Shown here piece by piece: positions 24,850 through 32,820 of a stretch of DNA of 64,000 bases (its first letter is position 1; the number at the start of each line of letters is the position of its first letter). A model generated the notes under the pieces. The model ran no database searches. It worked only from the letters and a program-made list of their open reading frames with translations, and was not told the DNA's origin. This DNA comes from Rhodothermales bacterium. GTDB taxonomy: Bacteria; Bacteroidota; Rhodothermia; Rhodothermales; JAHQVL01. The stretch lies in NCBI GenBank assembly GCA_041391505.1, contig JAWKNW010000003.1, forward strand, positions 248,001-312,000, written 5' to 3'. Made by a program: the position numbers and the translations under genes.

Positions 24850-27266
24850 AACCGCATGTCTCCCTTTGCCCCAAAAAGATCCAGTTCTTCTTGAGGTAAG
24901 TCCGAAGACGAAATGGGATTCTTTTCATCTGTACCCATAAGCACTTCCCCAGCCGGCACATAGCAAAACTCCATCTGGTCGACGTCCATAACCTCCGGCC
25001 TAGGATCACCCAGAAACCCAAGCAATCGGCCGGATTCGACGCGTTCTGTGGCTGGAAGTGTGCCGCGGAGAATTTGAACCAGCTGCGCCTTGAGTCGTGC
25101 CAGAAACGCCGCCCCGCCCCCTTTGGTCTGTGTATCTTCCAGGATAAAAGTCGGTTTCACCAAATTGGCGATAAAGCCGGCCCAGAGTACAAGCCGTTGT
25201 TCGTGCACCGGCTCGGGGCATTCGTCTTGGCAGAACGCGTAGGCGAGGCGCAACACCTCCCAGGTGCGTTTGTTGTTGTAGAACATCTCCTCCAGGCCGA
25301 GCTGCACCGCCACGTACCAGAAATCGCCTTTTTCGGCGTGGGTCACCAGCTCGCCCTGCACGTTCGGGCGGCTGACAATGTAGCAGCCGGCAAGGTATTC
25401 CTGAAAGGTGCGGTGAGGAAACCCGTAGGTATCGGGCGTTTCCGCGTCGCCGCCACGACCGAGCAGAAGCCCGGATTTTTTGTCGGCATAGTCCAGAAAC
25501 CCTTCTGCCGCCGCGTAGCTGCCAAGGTACTTGTTGTCTTTGAGGATGTTGATGGCCTCGTCGCGATTCAAATCGGCCAGCCCGTCGTCGCCGGCCGGCG
25601 ACGCGTGGGCTTCGTAGGCGATCCGTTGCATGGCCTCCCGCAGTCGATCTTCGCTCCCAAGGAACGCAGCGATAGCTGCAGATGGCTCCTCGTCGCCCAC
25701 CTTGTGGCGCTGCCATCGGCGGAGCATCACATCCACGGCGAGATGGTACAGCCGCGCGCGCTCGTCGGGCAGCTCGATATCGCGCTGGTGGATGATGGCC
25801 ATCGTGGTGAGCAGCATCGGGTTGCCGGCGATGTCGCGCAGCTCGCGGCGCTTCGCCGCCTCTGTGAGTCGTTTCGAGCGCGTATCGGCCTTCTCCGCGC
25901 CGAGCCGCTCGAGTTGCGGCGAGGTGTGGTACCATTGATGGGCAAAACGCTCTTTTTGTTCGTCGTTGAGCGGGGCCAGCGTGTGGTCGACGAAGCCGGC
26001 GATCTTGGTGTCGGCATCCTGGTACGAGCGCACCCGGCAGGTGACGATGCAATGACGGATCGTGAAGTGCTCCAGCAACGCGGCTACGGCCATACGCATA
26101 CGGACACGCGACGCGGGCGGCACTTCATCGAGGCCGTCGAGCACCAGCAGGCAATGGCCGGTCTCAAAGGCCGCCGCGATGCCGTCGGCGAAGTCGGCAG
26201 CCTTGAACTGCGCGAGGTCGGCTACGGCCTGATCGCGAAACAGATCGGCCAACGCCGCGCGCCGTTTCTTGGCGGACAGCTTCGCGTCGTCGAAGGCGGC
26301 GAGGCGACCCGCAAAATCGCGCAGGACGATCTTCACCGGCGTGAGGGTGCGCGGGAGGCCGGCAGGTGGCTCCGCCGTGTCGTCCTGCAGGGCGATGGCA
26401 TACCGCGCCAGCACTTCGTTGACGAATGTGCTTTTCCCCGAACCGGGATGGCCGAGCAGCACGAGGCGTGGGTTCCGTTCGAAAGCCTCCAGCGCACTCA
26501 GCGGCGGATTTTCTTTGTCGTCTGCACCGCCCATCCCGGCCAATTCCTGTTGCCGTGATGTCGTATCGAGCGAGATGTAGACCTGATCGAGGGTGACGGC
26601 GGCTTCGTCGTTGTCGGACCCCATCGCTCCGAGCGGGAGGTGCCGGCAATGGCTGGCGAGGCGCTGGAGGTAGAGGGAGCGCGTCTGGCTGGACGGCAAC
26701 GCCGCCCGCAGCGTCTCGGTTCGCTCGGCGGATCGGAGCGGCACGCGCGCAACAACAGTGTCAAAGAGGTGTCCGCGCAACTCATCTTTGAACTGGTCTA
26801 CAGTTTCGTAGACCCAGAAGAAATTCGACTTCTGGTGTTTACGACGAAAGGCCAACACCTTCCCGAACTGCTCATGCTCCTCGTCAGAATCCGGGTAGAA
26901 CGGTTTCTTACAGAAATAGAACAGGATATCCGGACGCTTTGGTTTTTCCTCACTCTTGAGCCACCGTTCATAAGCGAGGTTGAATTCCTCTTCCGTGCCC
27001 GAGCCGGCTTTCGTCGTCGGCGTTCCGAATCGTTTCCAGAGCAGGCCGATGAAGATGTCGTAGTCACCGATCTGCTCGTTGATGTTAGGCTGCGGCTCGC
27101 CGGCAGCCGGCCGGCTGTCGGTCTCCCACATCACGAGATCGAGCGAGATCGCGCGTTCCTTCTGGAGAAGCTTTTCCACTTCATCGACGATCCCTTTGAT
27201 CGCCTTGCGTTCGTCGGCGACGTCGCCCGGAGAGGCGACGAAAATGCGGAGATGGGTATGAGACAT
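24783..27266 (-). CDS. NACHT NTPase with DUF4062-like N-terminus, probable anti-phage defence protein
   Basis: An 827-residue NLR-like protein, start at 27266 (the frame opens 48 bases earlier, but SHTHLRIFVASPGDVADER is the conserved beginning). Residues about 5-105 resemble DUF4062, with QIGDYDIFIGLLWKRFG. The NACHT domain has Walker A GHPGSGKST (272-280), Walker B LLVLDGLDEV (373-382) and a following IVTCRVRSY sensor. Helical arms carry GNPMLLTTMAIIHQR and FPHRTFQEYLAG. The chain then enters an FGE-like domain (VPAGEVLMG) and shifts frame; joined with the downstream part it would be about 1064 residues. Bacterial NACHT proteins are known defence NTPases; the FGE-like end probably senses the trigger. 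It stands alone between repeat-rich gaps. Confidence 0.85.
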   Translation of the reverse strand: MSHTHLRIFVASPGDVADERKAIKGIVDEVEKLLQKERAISLDLVMWETDSRPAAGEPQPNINEQIGDYDIFIGLLWKRFGTPTTKAGSGTEEEFNLAYERWLKSEEKPKRPDILFYFCKKPFYPDSDEEHEQFGKVLAFRRKHQKSNFFWVYETVDQFKDELRGHLFDTVVARVPLRSAERTETLRAALPSSQTRSLYLQRLASHCRHLPLGAMGSDNDEAAVTLDQVYISLDTTSRQQELAGMGGADDKENPPLSALEAFERNPRLVLLGHPGSGKSTFVNEVLARYAIALQDDTAEPPAGLPRTLTPVKIVLRDFAGRLAAFDDAKLSAKKRRAALADLFRDQAVADLAQFKAADFADGIAAAFETGHCLLVLDGLDEVPPASRVRMRMAVAALLEHFTIRHCIVTCRVRSYQDADTKIAGFVDHTLAPLNDEQKERFAHQWYHTSPQLERLGAEKADTRSKRLTEAAKRRELRDIAGNPMLLTTMAIIHQRDIELPDERARLYHLAVDVMLRRWQRHKVGDEEPSAAIAAFLGSEDRLREAMQRIAYEAHASPAGDDGLADLNRDEAINILKDNKYLGSYAAAEGFLDYADKKSGLLLGRGGDAETPDTYGFPHRTFQEYLAGCYIVSRPNVQGELVTHAEKGDFWYVAVQLGLEEMFYNNKRTWEVLRLAYAFCQDECPEPVHEQRLVLWAGFIANLVKPTFILEDTQTKGGGAAFLARLKAQLVQILRGTLPATERVESGRLLGFLGDPRPEVMDVDQMEFCYVPAGEVLMGTDEKNPISSSDLPQEELDLFGAKGDMRLCCPMSSGSQGIRYQTLNTRPS

Positions 27267-27665
27267 ACGTATGGGCTGATGCGTAGGTCGCGGGGCTGTC
27301 GAATCATAGCGCACCCGGCGGTTAGGCGCAAGGAGGCTCTGTGCCAGACCCGAAGGGTTTCAAAAACCCTTTGGGTCTCGTTCGGGACACCTCCCGCCCC
27401 GGAGACACCTCCCCCCCTACGCTGGCGCGACGGCGACCCTCCTCTCGGAGGTGGGCAGGGGGTTCTGCCAATCCTGCACGCGACCTGCCATCCCTGCACC
27501 GCGCCTCCGACATCCTGCCGCAGGGGGGTTGCCAGAAGGACAGCGGCCCCGACAGCCCTGTCCGGCGGATCCGCCGAATTGGCGCAAAAACGCGGGCCGG
27601 CACGGGCGTTGCACGACCCCGGGCATCCAACGCGTACTATCCACCAACCCTACAGGTGATCAGCT
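27267..27665. other. Divergent gene-free stretch with strong hairpin and degenerate repeats
   Basis: A 399-base gap between the NACHT gene and hsp20. AGACCCGAAGGGTTT at 27346-27360 pairs with AAACCCTTTGGGTCT at 27364-27378 over 15 bp (one G-T), without a T-run. From about 27395 to 27590 is GC-rich sequence with short inverted pieces (CCTCCTCTCGGAGG and GGCGGATCCGCC). No protein-like frame and no CIRCE-type heat-shock operator were seen. Promoters for both genes must lie here. Confidence 0.55.
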
Positions 27666-28106
27666 ATGTCGAACCTTACGCGCTTTTTCCCCAGCAACGA
27701 TCTGAGCCGGATGCAGCGAGAATTCGACCGGCTCTTCAACGACTTTTTCCCGACGCAGCCCGCCGAGGGCGAGGCCAAGCGGTCGTGGGTCCCCAGCGTC
27801 GACCTCTCGGAAACGAAGGATGCCTACCACCTGCACTTCGACGTGCCGGGCATCGCGAAGGAGGACATCACCATCAACTTCCACGACGGCGTCCTCACGG
27901 TGAGCGGCGAGCGGAAGTCGGAAGAGAAGGCGGAAGACACCAACCACGTCCGCCTCGAACGCAGCTTCGGCAGCTTCTACCGCAGCTTCAACCTGCCGGC
28001 CGCCGTCAAGGCCAACGCCATCAAGGCGGTCTATAAGGACGGCGTCCTCGAAATCGAGGTCCCGAAGGCGGACGAGGTGAAGCCGCTGAAGATCAAGGTG
28101 GCGTAG
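27666..28106 (+). CDS. Hsp20 family small heat-shock protein
   Basis: A 146-residue ATP-independent chaperone that holds unfolding proteins. The alpha-crystallin domain covers about residues 40-140, with VDLSETKDAYHLHFDVPGI at its start, FHDGVLTVSGERK in the middle, and the GVLEIEVPKAD block at the end. The N-terminus (LTRFFPSNDLSRMQREFDRLF) is the usual amphipathic arm. AGGTGA sits just upstream of the start. It is followed by a clear terminator at 28217, so it is transcribed alone. Confidence 0.95.
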   Translation: MSNLTRFFPSNDLSRMQREFDRLFNDFFPTQPAEGEAKRSWVPSVDLSETKDAYHLHFDVPGIAKEDITINFHDGVLTVSGERKSEEKAEDTNHVRLERSFGSFYRSFNLPAAVKANAIKAVYKDGVLEIEVPKADEVKPLKIKVA

Positions 28107-28144
28107 GCACATCGACGGGGATTCTGCGAATCCCGTCGGTTGCC

Positions 28145-28212
28145 GTTCCAGGTTTCAGGTTCACGGTTTAAAGAGCGTTTACCTTCACCATTGAACCTTG
28201 ATCATTGAACCG
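28145..28212. repeat. AGGTTTCAGGTTC-type dispersed repeat
   Basis: GTTCCAGGTTTCAGGTTCACGG followed by ACCATTGAACCTTGATCATTGAACC: a diverged inverted copy of the AGGTTTGAGGTTC family, here between hsp20 and its terminator. Confidence 0.6.
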
Positions 28213-28216
28213 CCAG

Positions 28217-28263
28217 AGCATGGGCGTGCCGGGACCGTAATCCCGCCCCGTCCATGCTTTTTT
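28217..28263 (+). terminator. Rho-independent terminator after hsp20
   Basis: AGCATGG at 28217-28223 pairs with CCATGCT at 28252-28258, with inner GGGA/TCCC pairing, followed directly by a run of six T to 28263. Confidence 0.8.
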
Positions 28264-28282
28264 ATCCCCCAAACTCCCAAAC

Positions 28283-29851
28283 TCAAACCCCATCCCCCCC
28301 GACGGTCACCGTGCCGTTCAGCGGCAGCGCGAGGGTAAACACGCTCCCCTCTCCGGGGGTGCTGCGGGCGGTGAGGGAGCCGCCGTGGGCCTTGGCGATG
28401 GCGGAGCTGATCGGGAGGCCCAGGCCGGTCCCGCGCCGGCGCGTGCGGGCGCCTGTCCCCGTGTAATAGCGGTCGAAGATGTGCTCCAGCACGTCCGGCT
28501 CCATCCCGCAGCCGGTGTCGCGCACCTCGATGAGGGCCTGGGTGTTTTCCACGCGCGCGGCGAGCTGGAGGGTGCCGCCGGCCGGCGTGTGGTGCATCGC
28601 ATTCGACAACAGGTTGTCCAGCACGCGGAGCAGGCGCACGCCATCCCCCTCGATCATCGGAAGCGACGGCGACAGCTCCACGGCGAAGTTGATTTCGGCC
28701 TTCTTGAGCGCCGGCCGGTGCGTGTTCGCCGCATCGGAGAGGAGTTCGCCCAGCGGGATCGGCTCCTTGCGCAGCGGGGCGTTGGCGCTGTCGAGCAGGC
28801 TGAGCTCGAAGAGGTCGCCGATGAGCTGCTGGAGGTATTTGCCCTGCCGCTCGGCCACGTCGAGCGCCTCGTCGGCCGAGGCGCGGTTGCCCTCGTCGAG
28901 GTAGCGGCGCGTCTCCTCCAGGTAGCCGAGGAGCGCGGCGAGCGGCGTGCGGAGGTCGTGCCCGAAGTTGGCGATCATCTGCCGGCGCAGCATGTCCGTC
29001 GCCCGCAGCGTCTCGACGCTGTTCTCCACCTGGCTGGCCATGTGATTGATCACCGAGGCGAGGCGGCCGAACTCGTCCTCCTTGCGCATGGCGATGCGGG
29101 CGCTGAAGTCGCCGGCGCCGAACCGCTCCACCTGCTGCATCACGTCGCGCAGCGGCTTCACGATGAGGAACGTGAAGACGGCGCCGAAGATCAGGGCGGT
29201 GAAGACCGACAGCGTCATGACGATCAGGAACGCCGAGACGTACGCCGCATTCGTGTCCGCCAGCTCGCGGCGGATGGAGTTGGTGAGCGGCTGGACGAGC
29301 AGGCCGCCGACGAGGCGGTCGCTGGCGTCGTAGATCGGCGCCATGGCCCAGGTCATCTCGCTGGACATCGACGTCTGGTCGAGCCGGACGATCACGCGGC
29401 TGCGTTCGAGCCGGCGGCGGATGTTGTCGGGCGCGGTGACGACGAGCGGGCCGGCCTCGAGCCGGCCTTTGAACACCGCGGGGTTCGGCTGGATGGTGTG
29501 CAGGACGTTGCCGTCTTCATCCAGCAGGGAGATGGGATCGGGAAACCGCGAGGCGAGGTCGAGCAGCAGCGATTCCGGGAGCGGATCCTGCAAGGAACGC
29601 ACCTTCTCCGCCGACGAGCCGGGCGGAAAGGCGCGGCGTTCTACCTCCCCGGCCAGGTCGTCCAGACGCACGCGAATCGTCTTCTCGACCAGGTTGAGAC
29701 TGCGGTCATAGGCGAAATAGGCGCTGAGGGCCACGGCCAGCAGGCCGGTAGCCACCTGCACCCCCACCAGGATGCCCGCAACCTTCCAGAAAGCAGAACG
29801 CGACAGACTGAACCATGGTGCTGGTTCGATGTCGTGCTCTTCGTGGATCAT
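28283..29851 (-). CDS. Membrane sensor histidine kinase
   Basis: A 522-residue kinase. Transmembrane helices lie near residues 22-47 and 204-232 and enclose a periplasmic sensor of about 155 residues. A HAMP segment (about 233-285) leads to HisKA with phospho-acceptor His298 in ANFGHDLRTPLAAL, then the ATPase part with DNLLSNAMHHTP, VRDTGCGMEPDVLEHIFD and GTGLGLPISSAIAKAHGG. Its start overlaps the stop of the regulator gene by 4 bases (ATGA), so the pair is translationally coupled. The end lies 20 bases from the hsp20 terminator, on the opposite strand. Confidence 0.93.
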   Translation of the reverse strand: MIHEEHDIEPAPWFSLSRSAFWKVAGILVGVQVATGLLAVALSAYFAYDRSLNLVEKTIRVRLDDLAGEVERRAFPPGSSAEKVRSLQDPLPESLLLDLASRFPDPISLLDEDGNVLHTIQPNPAVFKGRLEAGPLVVTAPDNIRRRLERSRVIVRLDQTSMSSEMTWAMAPIYDASDRLVGGLLVQPLTNSIRRELADTNAAYVSAFLIVMTLSVFTALIFGAVFTFLIVKPLRDVMQQVERFGAGDFSARIAMRKEDEFGRLASVINHMASQVENSVETLRATDMLRRQMIANFGHDLRTPLAALLGYLEETRRYLDEGNRASADEALDVAERQGKYLQQLIGDLFELSLLDSANAPLRKEPIPLGELLSDAANTHRPALKKAEINFAVELSPSLPMIEGDGVRLLRVLDNLLSNAMHHTPAGGTLQLAARVENTQALIEVRDTGCGMEPDVLEHIFDRYYTGTGARTRRRGTGLGLPISSAIAKAHGGSLTARSTPGEGSVFTLALPLNGTVTVGGDGV

Positions 29852-30573
29852 GCCTCGATATCAGCCTGGAATTTGTACCCGACGCCCCACACGGTCCGGA
29901 TGAACCGCGGGTTGCCCGGGTCGTCTTCGATTTTAGCTCGGAGGCGCTGTACATGCGAATCCACCGTCCGGTCGTACCCTTCGTACTGGATTTCCCAGAC
30001 CTTGCCCAGCAGCTGGGTGCGGGTGAAGGGGCGGTCGGCGTTTCGCGCGAGGAAAATGAGCAGATCGAACTCCCGCACCGTGAGCCGGATCAGCTCGCCA
30101 TGCAGGCGCACCTCGCGGCGGATCGGGTCGATGTGGAGTTCGTCGAACACGAGGATCGACTCTTCGTCGCCCTCTTCGCCGGCGGGGCGCTGCTCGGCGG
30201 TGAGCCGGAGCCGGCGCAGGGCGGCGCGCACGCGCGCGACGAGTTCCTGCAGGCTGAACGGCTTGGTTACGTAGTCGTCCGCCCCCACCTCGAGGCCCAC
30301 GACGCGGTCGAGTTCGTCCGTCCGCGCGGTAAGCATGATGATGTACAGCAACGGGTGCGTGGCGCGGAGCCGCCGGCACACCTCCAACCCATCCATTTCG
30401 GGGAGCATCACATCGAGCAGTACCAGATCGGGGGCCTGTTCGTCGACCCGAACGAGCGCCTCGGTGCCCGTGGCGGCCGTCCGCACGTTATAGCCAGATT
30501 CGCGGAGCCGTCCTTCAACCAGCGAACGCAACTCGGCGTCGTCCTCAACAAGTAAGATTCGGGGTTCTTGCAT
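29848..30573 (-). CDS. Response regulator, OmpR type
   Basis: A 241-residue regulator paired with the kinase just downstream. The receiver has EDDAELR, phospho-acceptor Asp54 in LVLLDVMLPEM and Lys104 in YVTKPFS. The winged-helix domain has LTVREFDLLIFLARN and DRTVDSHVQRLRAKIEDDP, ending FIRTVWGVGYKFQ. The linker is long and Glu-rich (EQRPAGEEGDEES). It is first in the two-gene operon and diverges from the gene at 30834. Confidence 0.94.
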   Translation of the reverse strand: MQEPRILLVEDDAELRSLVEGRLRESGYNVRTAATGTEALVRVDEQAPDLVLLDVMLPEMDGLEVCRRLRATHPLLYIIMLTARTDELDRVVGLEVGADDYVTKPFSLQELVARVRAALRRLRLTAEQRPAGEEGDEESILVFDELHIDPIRREVRLHGELIRLTVREFDLLIFLARNADRPFTRTQLLGKVWEIQYEGYDRTVDSHVQRLRAKIEDDPGNPRFIRTVWGVGYKFQADIEA

Positions 30574-30833
30574 ATACCTGGGGTAACCGGAATAAACGGA
30601 ATGCTGAGCGCGCGGGCCCGGCGTCTACTGCATTCGAGCAGGGAGCTAGAACGATGCAAAACGTAGCTGGTTCATCGTTTTGGGGCGCTGGCCGCATCTT
30701 CAATATAATCATGTCGATCCATCGCACATCCGCTCCGCAAAATACCGAACAACCGTGATAGTTCCGTGACACCTCCCGCCGGCGATTTTGCATATTATTG
30801 GAAGCATTTTTCTGCAATCTCTAACCATACAAA

Positions 30834-31619
30834 ATGAAACGCCTCTCTTTTGCGATGGGCCTGTTTCTCGTCCTGTGGATTACCCCTCCCGCTCGGACGC
30901 AAGAAGCACGTACAGGCCCTACGGTAGCCGAGGCGAATCCACCTACTCGGACAGAGGCGCGCGTGCTTTACCAGGCGTGGCGCGCCTTACAACGACAAAA
31001 CAGCCGTAACATACAACGCGTCAGCGTAAAGGAGCGACTTGATTCGCGATTCGACGGACCCACCGGATCGTGGAGTAGTTCGGTGGACCTTAGCCTGCAA
31101 GGCTACCCGGATCGGCCAGGATGGCAGATCGATCTTACGGAGTTTAGGAGCGACGGACGGTCGGTGACGGCCGCCGAGTCGGAGGCGCTGCTGCAGGAGT
31201 GGCAGGGCCTGCTGGGCGAGCCGTTCGCGTCGATGATCCAGGACCCGGCATTTCCGCTGGAGATGCTCGAATACATGAAGCCGACCGGCTCCGTGCAGGA
31301 AGAGGTGTTGGATAACGCGGTGCATTACCGGCTCGAAATGGTGCCCATCAACGGCGGCACGCTCTACCAGCGCATCACGATGTGGGTGGATAAATCCGGC
31401 CGGCTGACCCGCACCCGCGCCAGCAGCATCAACCGACGCGCCGAGCTGACCACCCTCACGGAGTATCGCCGCGAAAACGGCATCGACGTGCCGACCCGGC
31501 GCACCTACGAAGGCCACGTCCAGTCCCGCCGGCGCTCGCGCCTCTCGACGCTCTTCTTTACGATCGAGGCGGGCTACGAAGCCTTCGGCTTCGAAGAACA
31601 GGACGAATCCGGCAACTGA
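30834..31619 (+). CDS. Exported hypothetical protein
   Basis: A 261-residue protein with a signal peptide (MKRLSFAMGLFLVLWITPP, cleavage near TQEA). The mature chain has a beta-rich pattern from about residue 100 on (VDLSLQGYPDRPGWQIDL, HYRLEMVPINGGTLYQRITM, WVDKSGRLTRTRASSINR), with a closing acidic end. The run of strands ending in a basic KSGRLTRTR turn resembles outer-membrane lipoprotein-carrier-like or LolA-like folds, but I do not recognise a family. It diverges from the response regulator across a 260-base gap, so shared regulation is possible. Confidence 0.65.
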   Translation: MKRLSFAMGLFLVLWITPPARTQEARTGPTVAEANPPTRTEARVLYQAWRALQRQNSRNIQRVSVKERLDSRFDGPTGSWSSSVDLSLQGYPDRPGWQIDLTEFRSDGRSVTAAESEALLQEWQGLLGEPFASMIQDPAFPLEMLEYMKPTGSVQEEVLDNAVHYRLEMVPINGGTLYQRITMWVDKSGRLTRTRASSINRRAELTTLTEYRRENGIDVPTRRTYEGHVQSRRRSRLSTLFFTIEAGYEAFGFEEQDESGN

Positions 31620-31754
31620 CGTCCGGTTGCAACCCATTCCGTTCGCGCGTAGTATCTCGCACATCTGCCACGCGCTACCGGTATTCGGCATCCGCCGCGC
31701 CATCGGTCTTTCCGGCCCGATCCGAAGCGCCTTTTTTCTTCGCGCACCCGCCGC

Positions 31755-32393
31755 ATGCCCGTCGTTCCGTTCCACGCGCTCATCGCCCGGCTCCGGACCC
31801 GCCTGTCGTCTCCCCTGCCCGGCACCGCCGCGCACCTGACGATGGCCCCGGGCTACCGCCTGCCGGACACGCTGCGCATCGACGACAAGCCCTGCCGCCA
31901 GGCCGGGGTCCTCGCGCTGCTCTTCCCCGTCGGCGACGAGGCGGCGGTGCTCCTCACGCAGCGACGGCACGACCTCAAGCGCCACGCCGGCCAGCTCTCC
32001 TTCCCAGGCGGCCGCAGCGAGCCGGACGAGCCGCTCCACCGCACGGCCCTCCGTGAAACCTACGAAGAAATCGGCCTCGCGCCCGACCGCATCGAACTCC
32101 TCGGCGCCCTCTCGCCGCTCTATATCAACGTCTCCAACTACTGTGTCCATCCGTATGTAGGGGCCACGCCCGCCGAGCCGGCGGATCTCGTGCTTCAGGA
32201 AGCGGAGGTGACGCTCGTGCACACGCTGCGCCTCGCCGACCTGCTCGCACCCGGCGCGCGCACGATGGAAGGTCTACCGATCAACGGCGCCCGGGTGGAT
32301 GTGCCTGTATTCGCCGTCAACGGCCTCTCGATCTGGGGCGCGACGGCCATGATGCTGGCGGAATTGCTCGCGGTGTGCGAAGAAGCGGGATGA
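31755..32393 (+). CDS. Nudix hydrolase, CoA pyrophosphatase (NudL/YeaB) type
   Basis: A 212-residue hydrolase that probably cleaves the pyrophosphate of coenzyme A or related nucleotides. The Nudix box starts in FPGGRSEPDEPLHRTALRET and closes with YEEIGL, giving the G-x5-E-x7-RE-x2-EE-x-G pattern. The LLTQRRHDLKRHAGQLSFPGG stretch before it is the UPF0035/NudL signature that distinguishes CoA-type members. The ATG at 31755 gives a normal N-terminus. Its stop is 7 bases from the end of the convergent sufE gene. Confidence 0.88.
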   Translation: MPVVPFHALIARLRTRLSSPLPGTAAHLTMAPGYRLPDTLRIDDKPCRQAGVLALLFPVGDEAAVLLTQRRHDLKRHAGQLSFPGGRSEPDEPLHRTALRETYEEIGLAPDRIELLGALSPLYINVSNYCVHPYVGATPAEPADLVLQEAEVTLVHTLRLADLLAPGARTMEGLPINGARVDVPVFAVNGLSIWGATAMMLAELLAVCEEAG

Positions 32394-32400
32394 GCCGGCA

Positions 32401-32817
32401 TCAGGCGCCGGCCTCCAGCAGCCGGCGATAGATCGCCCCCAGCCCGTGCCGCCGGCGCATCCCGAGGGCCTCGGAAAGGCCGAGCCGGTCCAGAATGTTT
32501 GCGGGAGCCTCGCGCAGCGACTCGGCCGGCGCGCCGTCGAAGAGGGTGATGAGCAGGGAGACAAAGCCGCGCGCTACCGGCGCCTCCGCCGGCACGTCGG
32601 CATGGATCTCCACCCGGCCGTCGGCGAGGCGGGCGACAAAAAAGACCGGCGACTGGCACTCGAGCACCATGTGCAGCCCGGCGTCGCGCGCCGGCGCCCA
32701 GGCGGGGTCGAGCGCCGGCAGGCGGCTGGCGTAGTCGGTCAGGATCTCCAGCCGGTCGGTCGCGTCGAGCTCGGCCAGGAGGCCGGCGAGCGACGCCAGT
32801 TCGGCGGCGACGGACAT
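32401..32817 (-). CDS. sufE: SufE-type Fe-S assembly protein
   Basis: A 138-residue sulfur acceptor that takes persulfide from the SufS desulfurase and passes it on for Fe-S cluster building. EILTDYASRLPAL at the start and the acceptor Cys54 in VLECQSPVFFVA are the family features, with FVSLLITLFDGA and GLSEALGMRRRHGLGAIYRR at the end. No sufS, sufB or sufC gene is adjacent; instead it follows the DUF4249 gene by 3 bases, an unrelated partner, so the operon link may be incidental. Confidence 0.88.
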   Translation of the reverse strand: MSVAAELASLAGLLAELDATDRLEILTDYASRLPALDPAWAPARDAGLHMVLECQSPVFFVARLADGRVEIHADVPAEAPVARGFVSLLITLFDGAPAESLREAPANILDRLGLSEALGMRRRHGLGAIYRRLLEAGA

Positions 32818-32820
32818 GGA

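Noticed and set aside
24073..27266. Diversity-generating retroelement
   Set aside because: The C-terminal fold is right, but no reverse transcriptase, accessory gene or template repeat is visible within the window.
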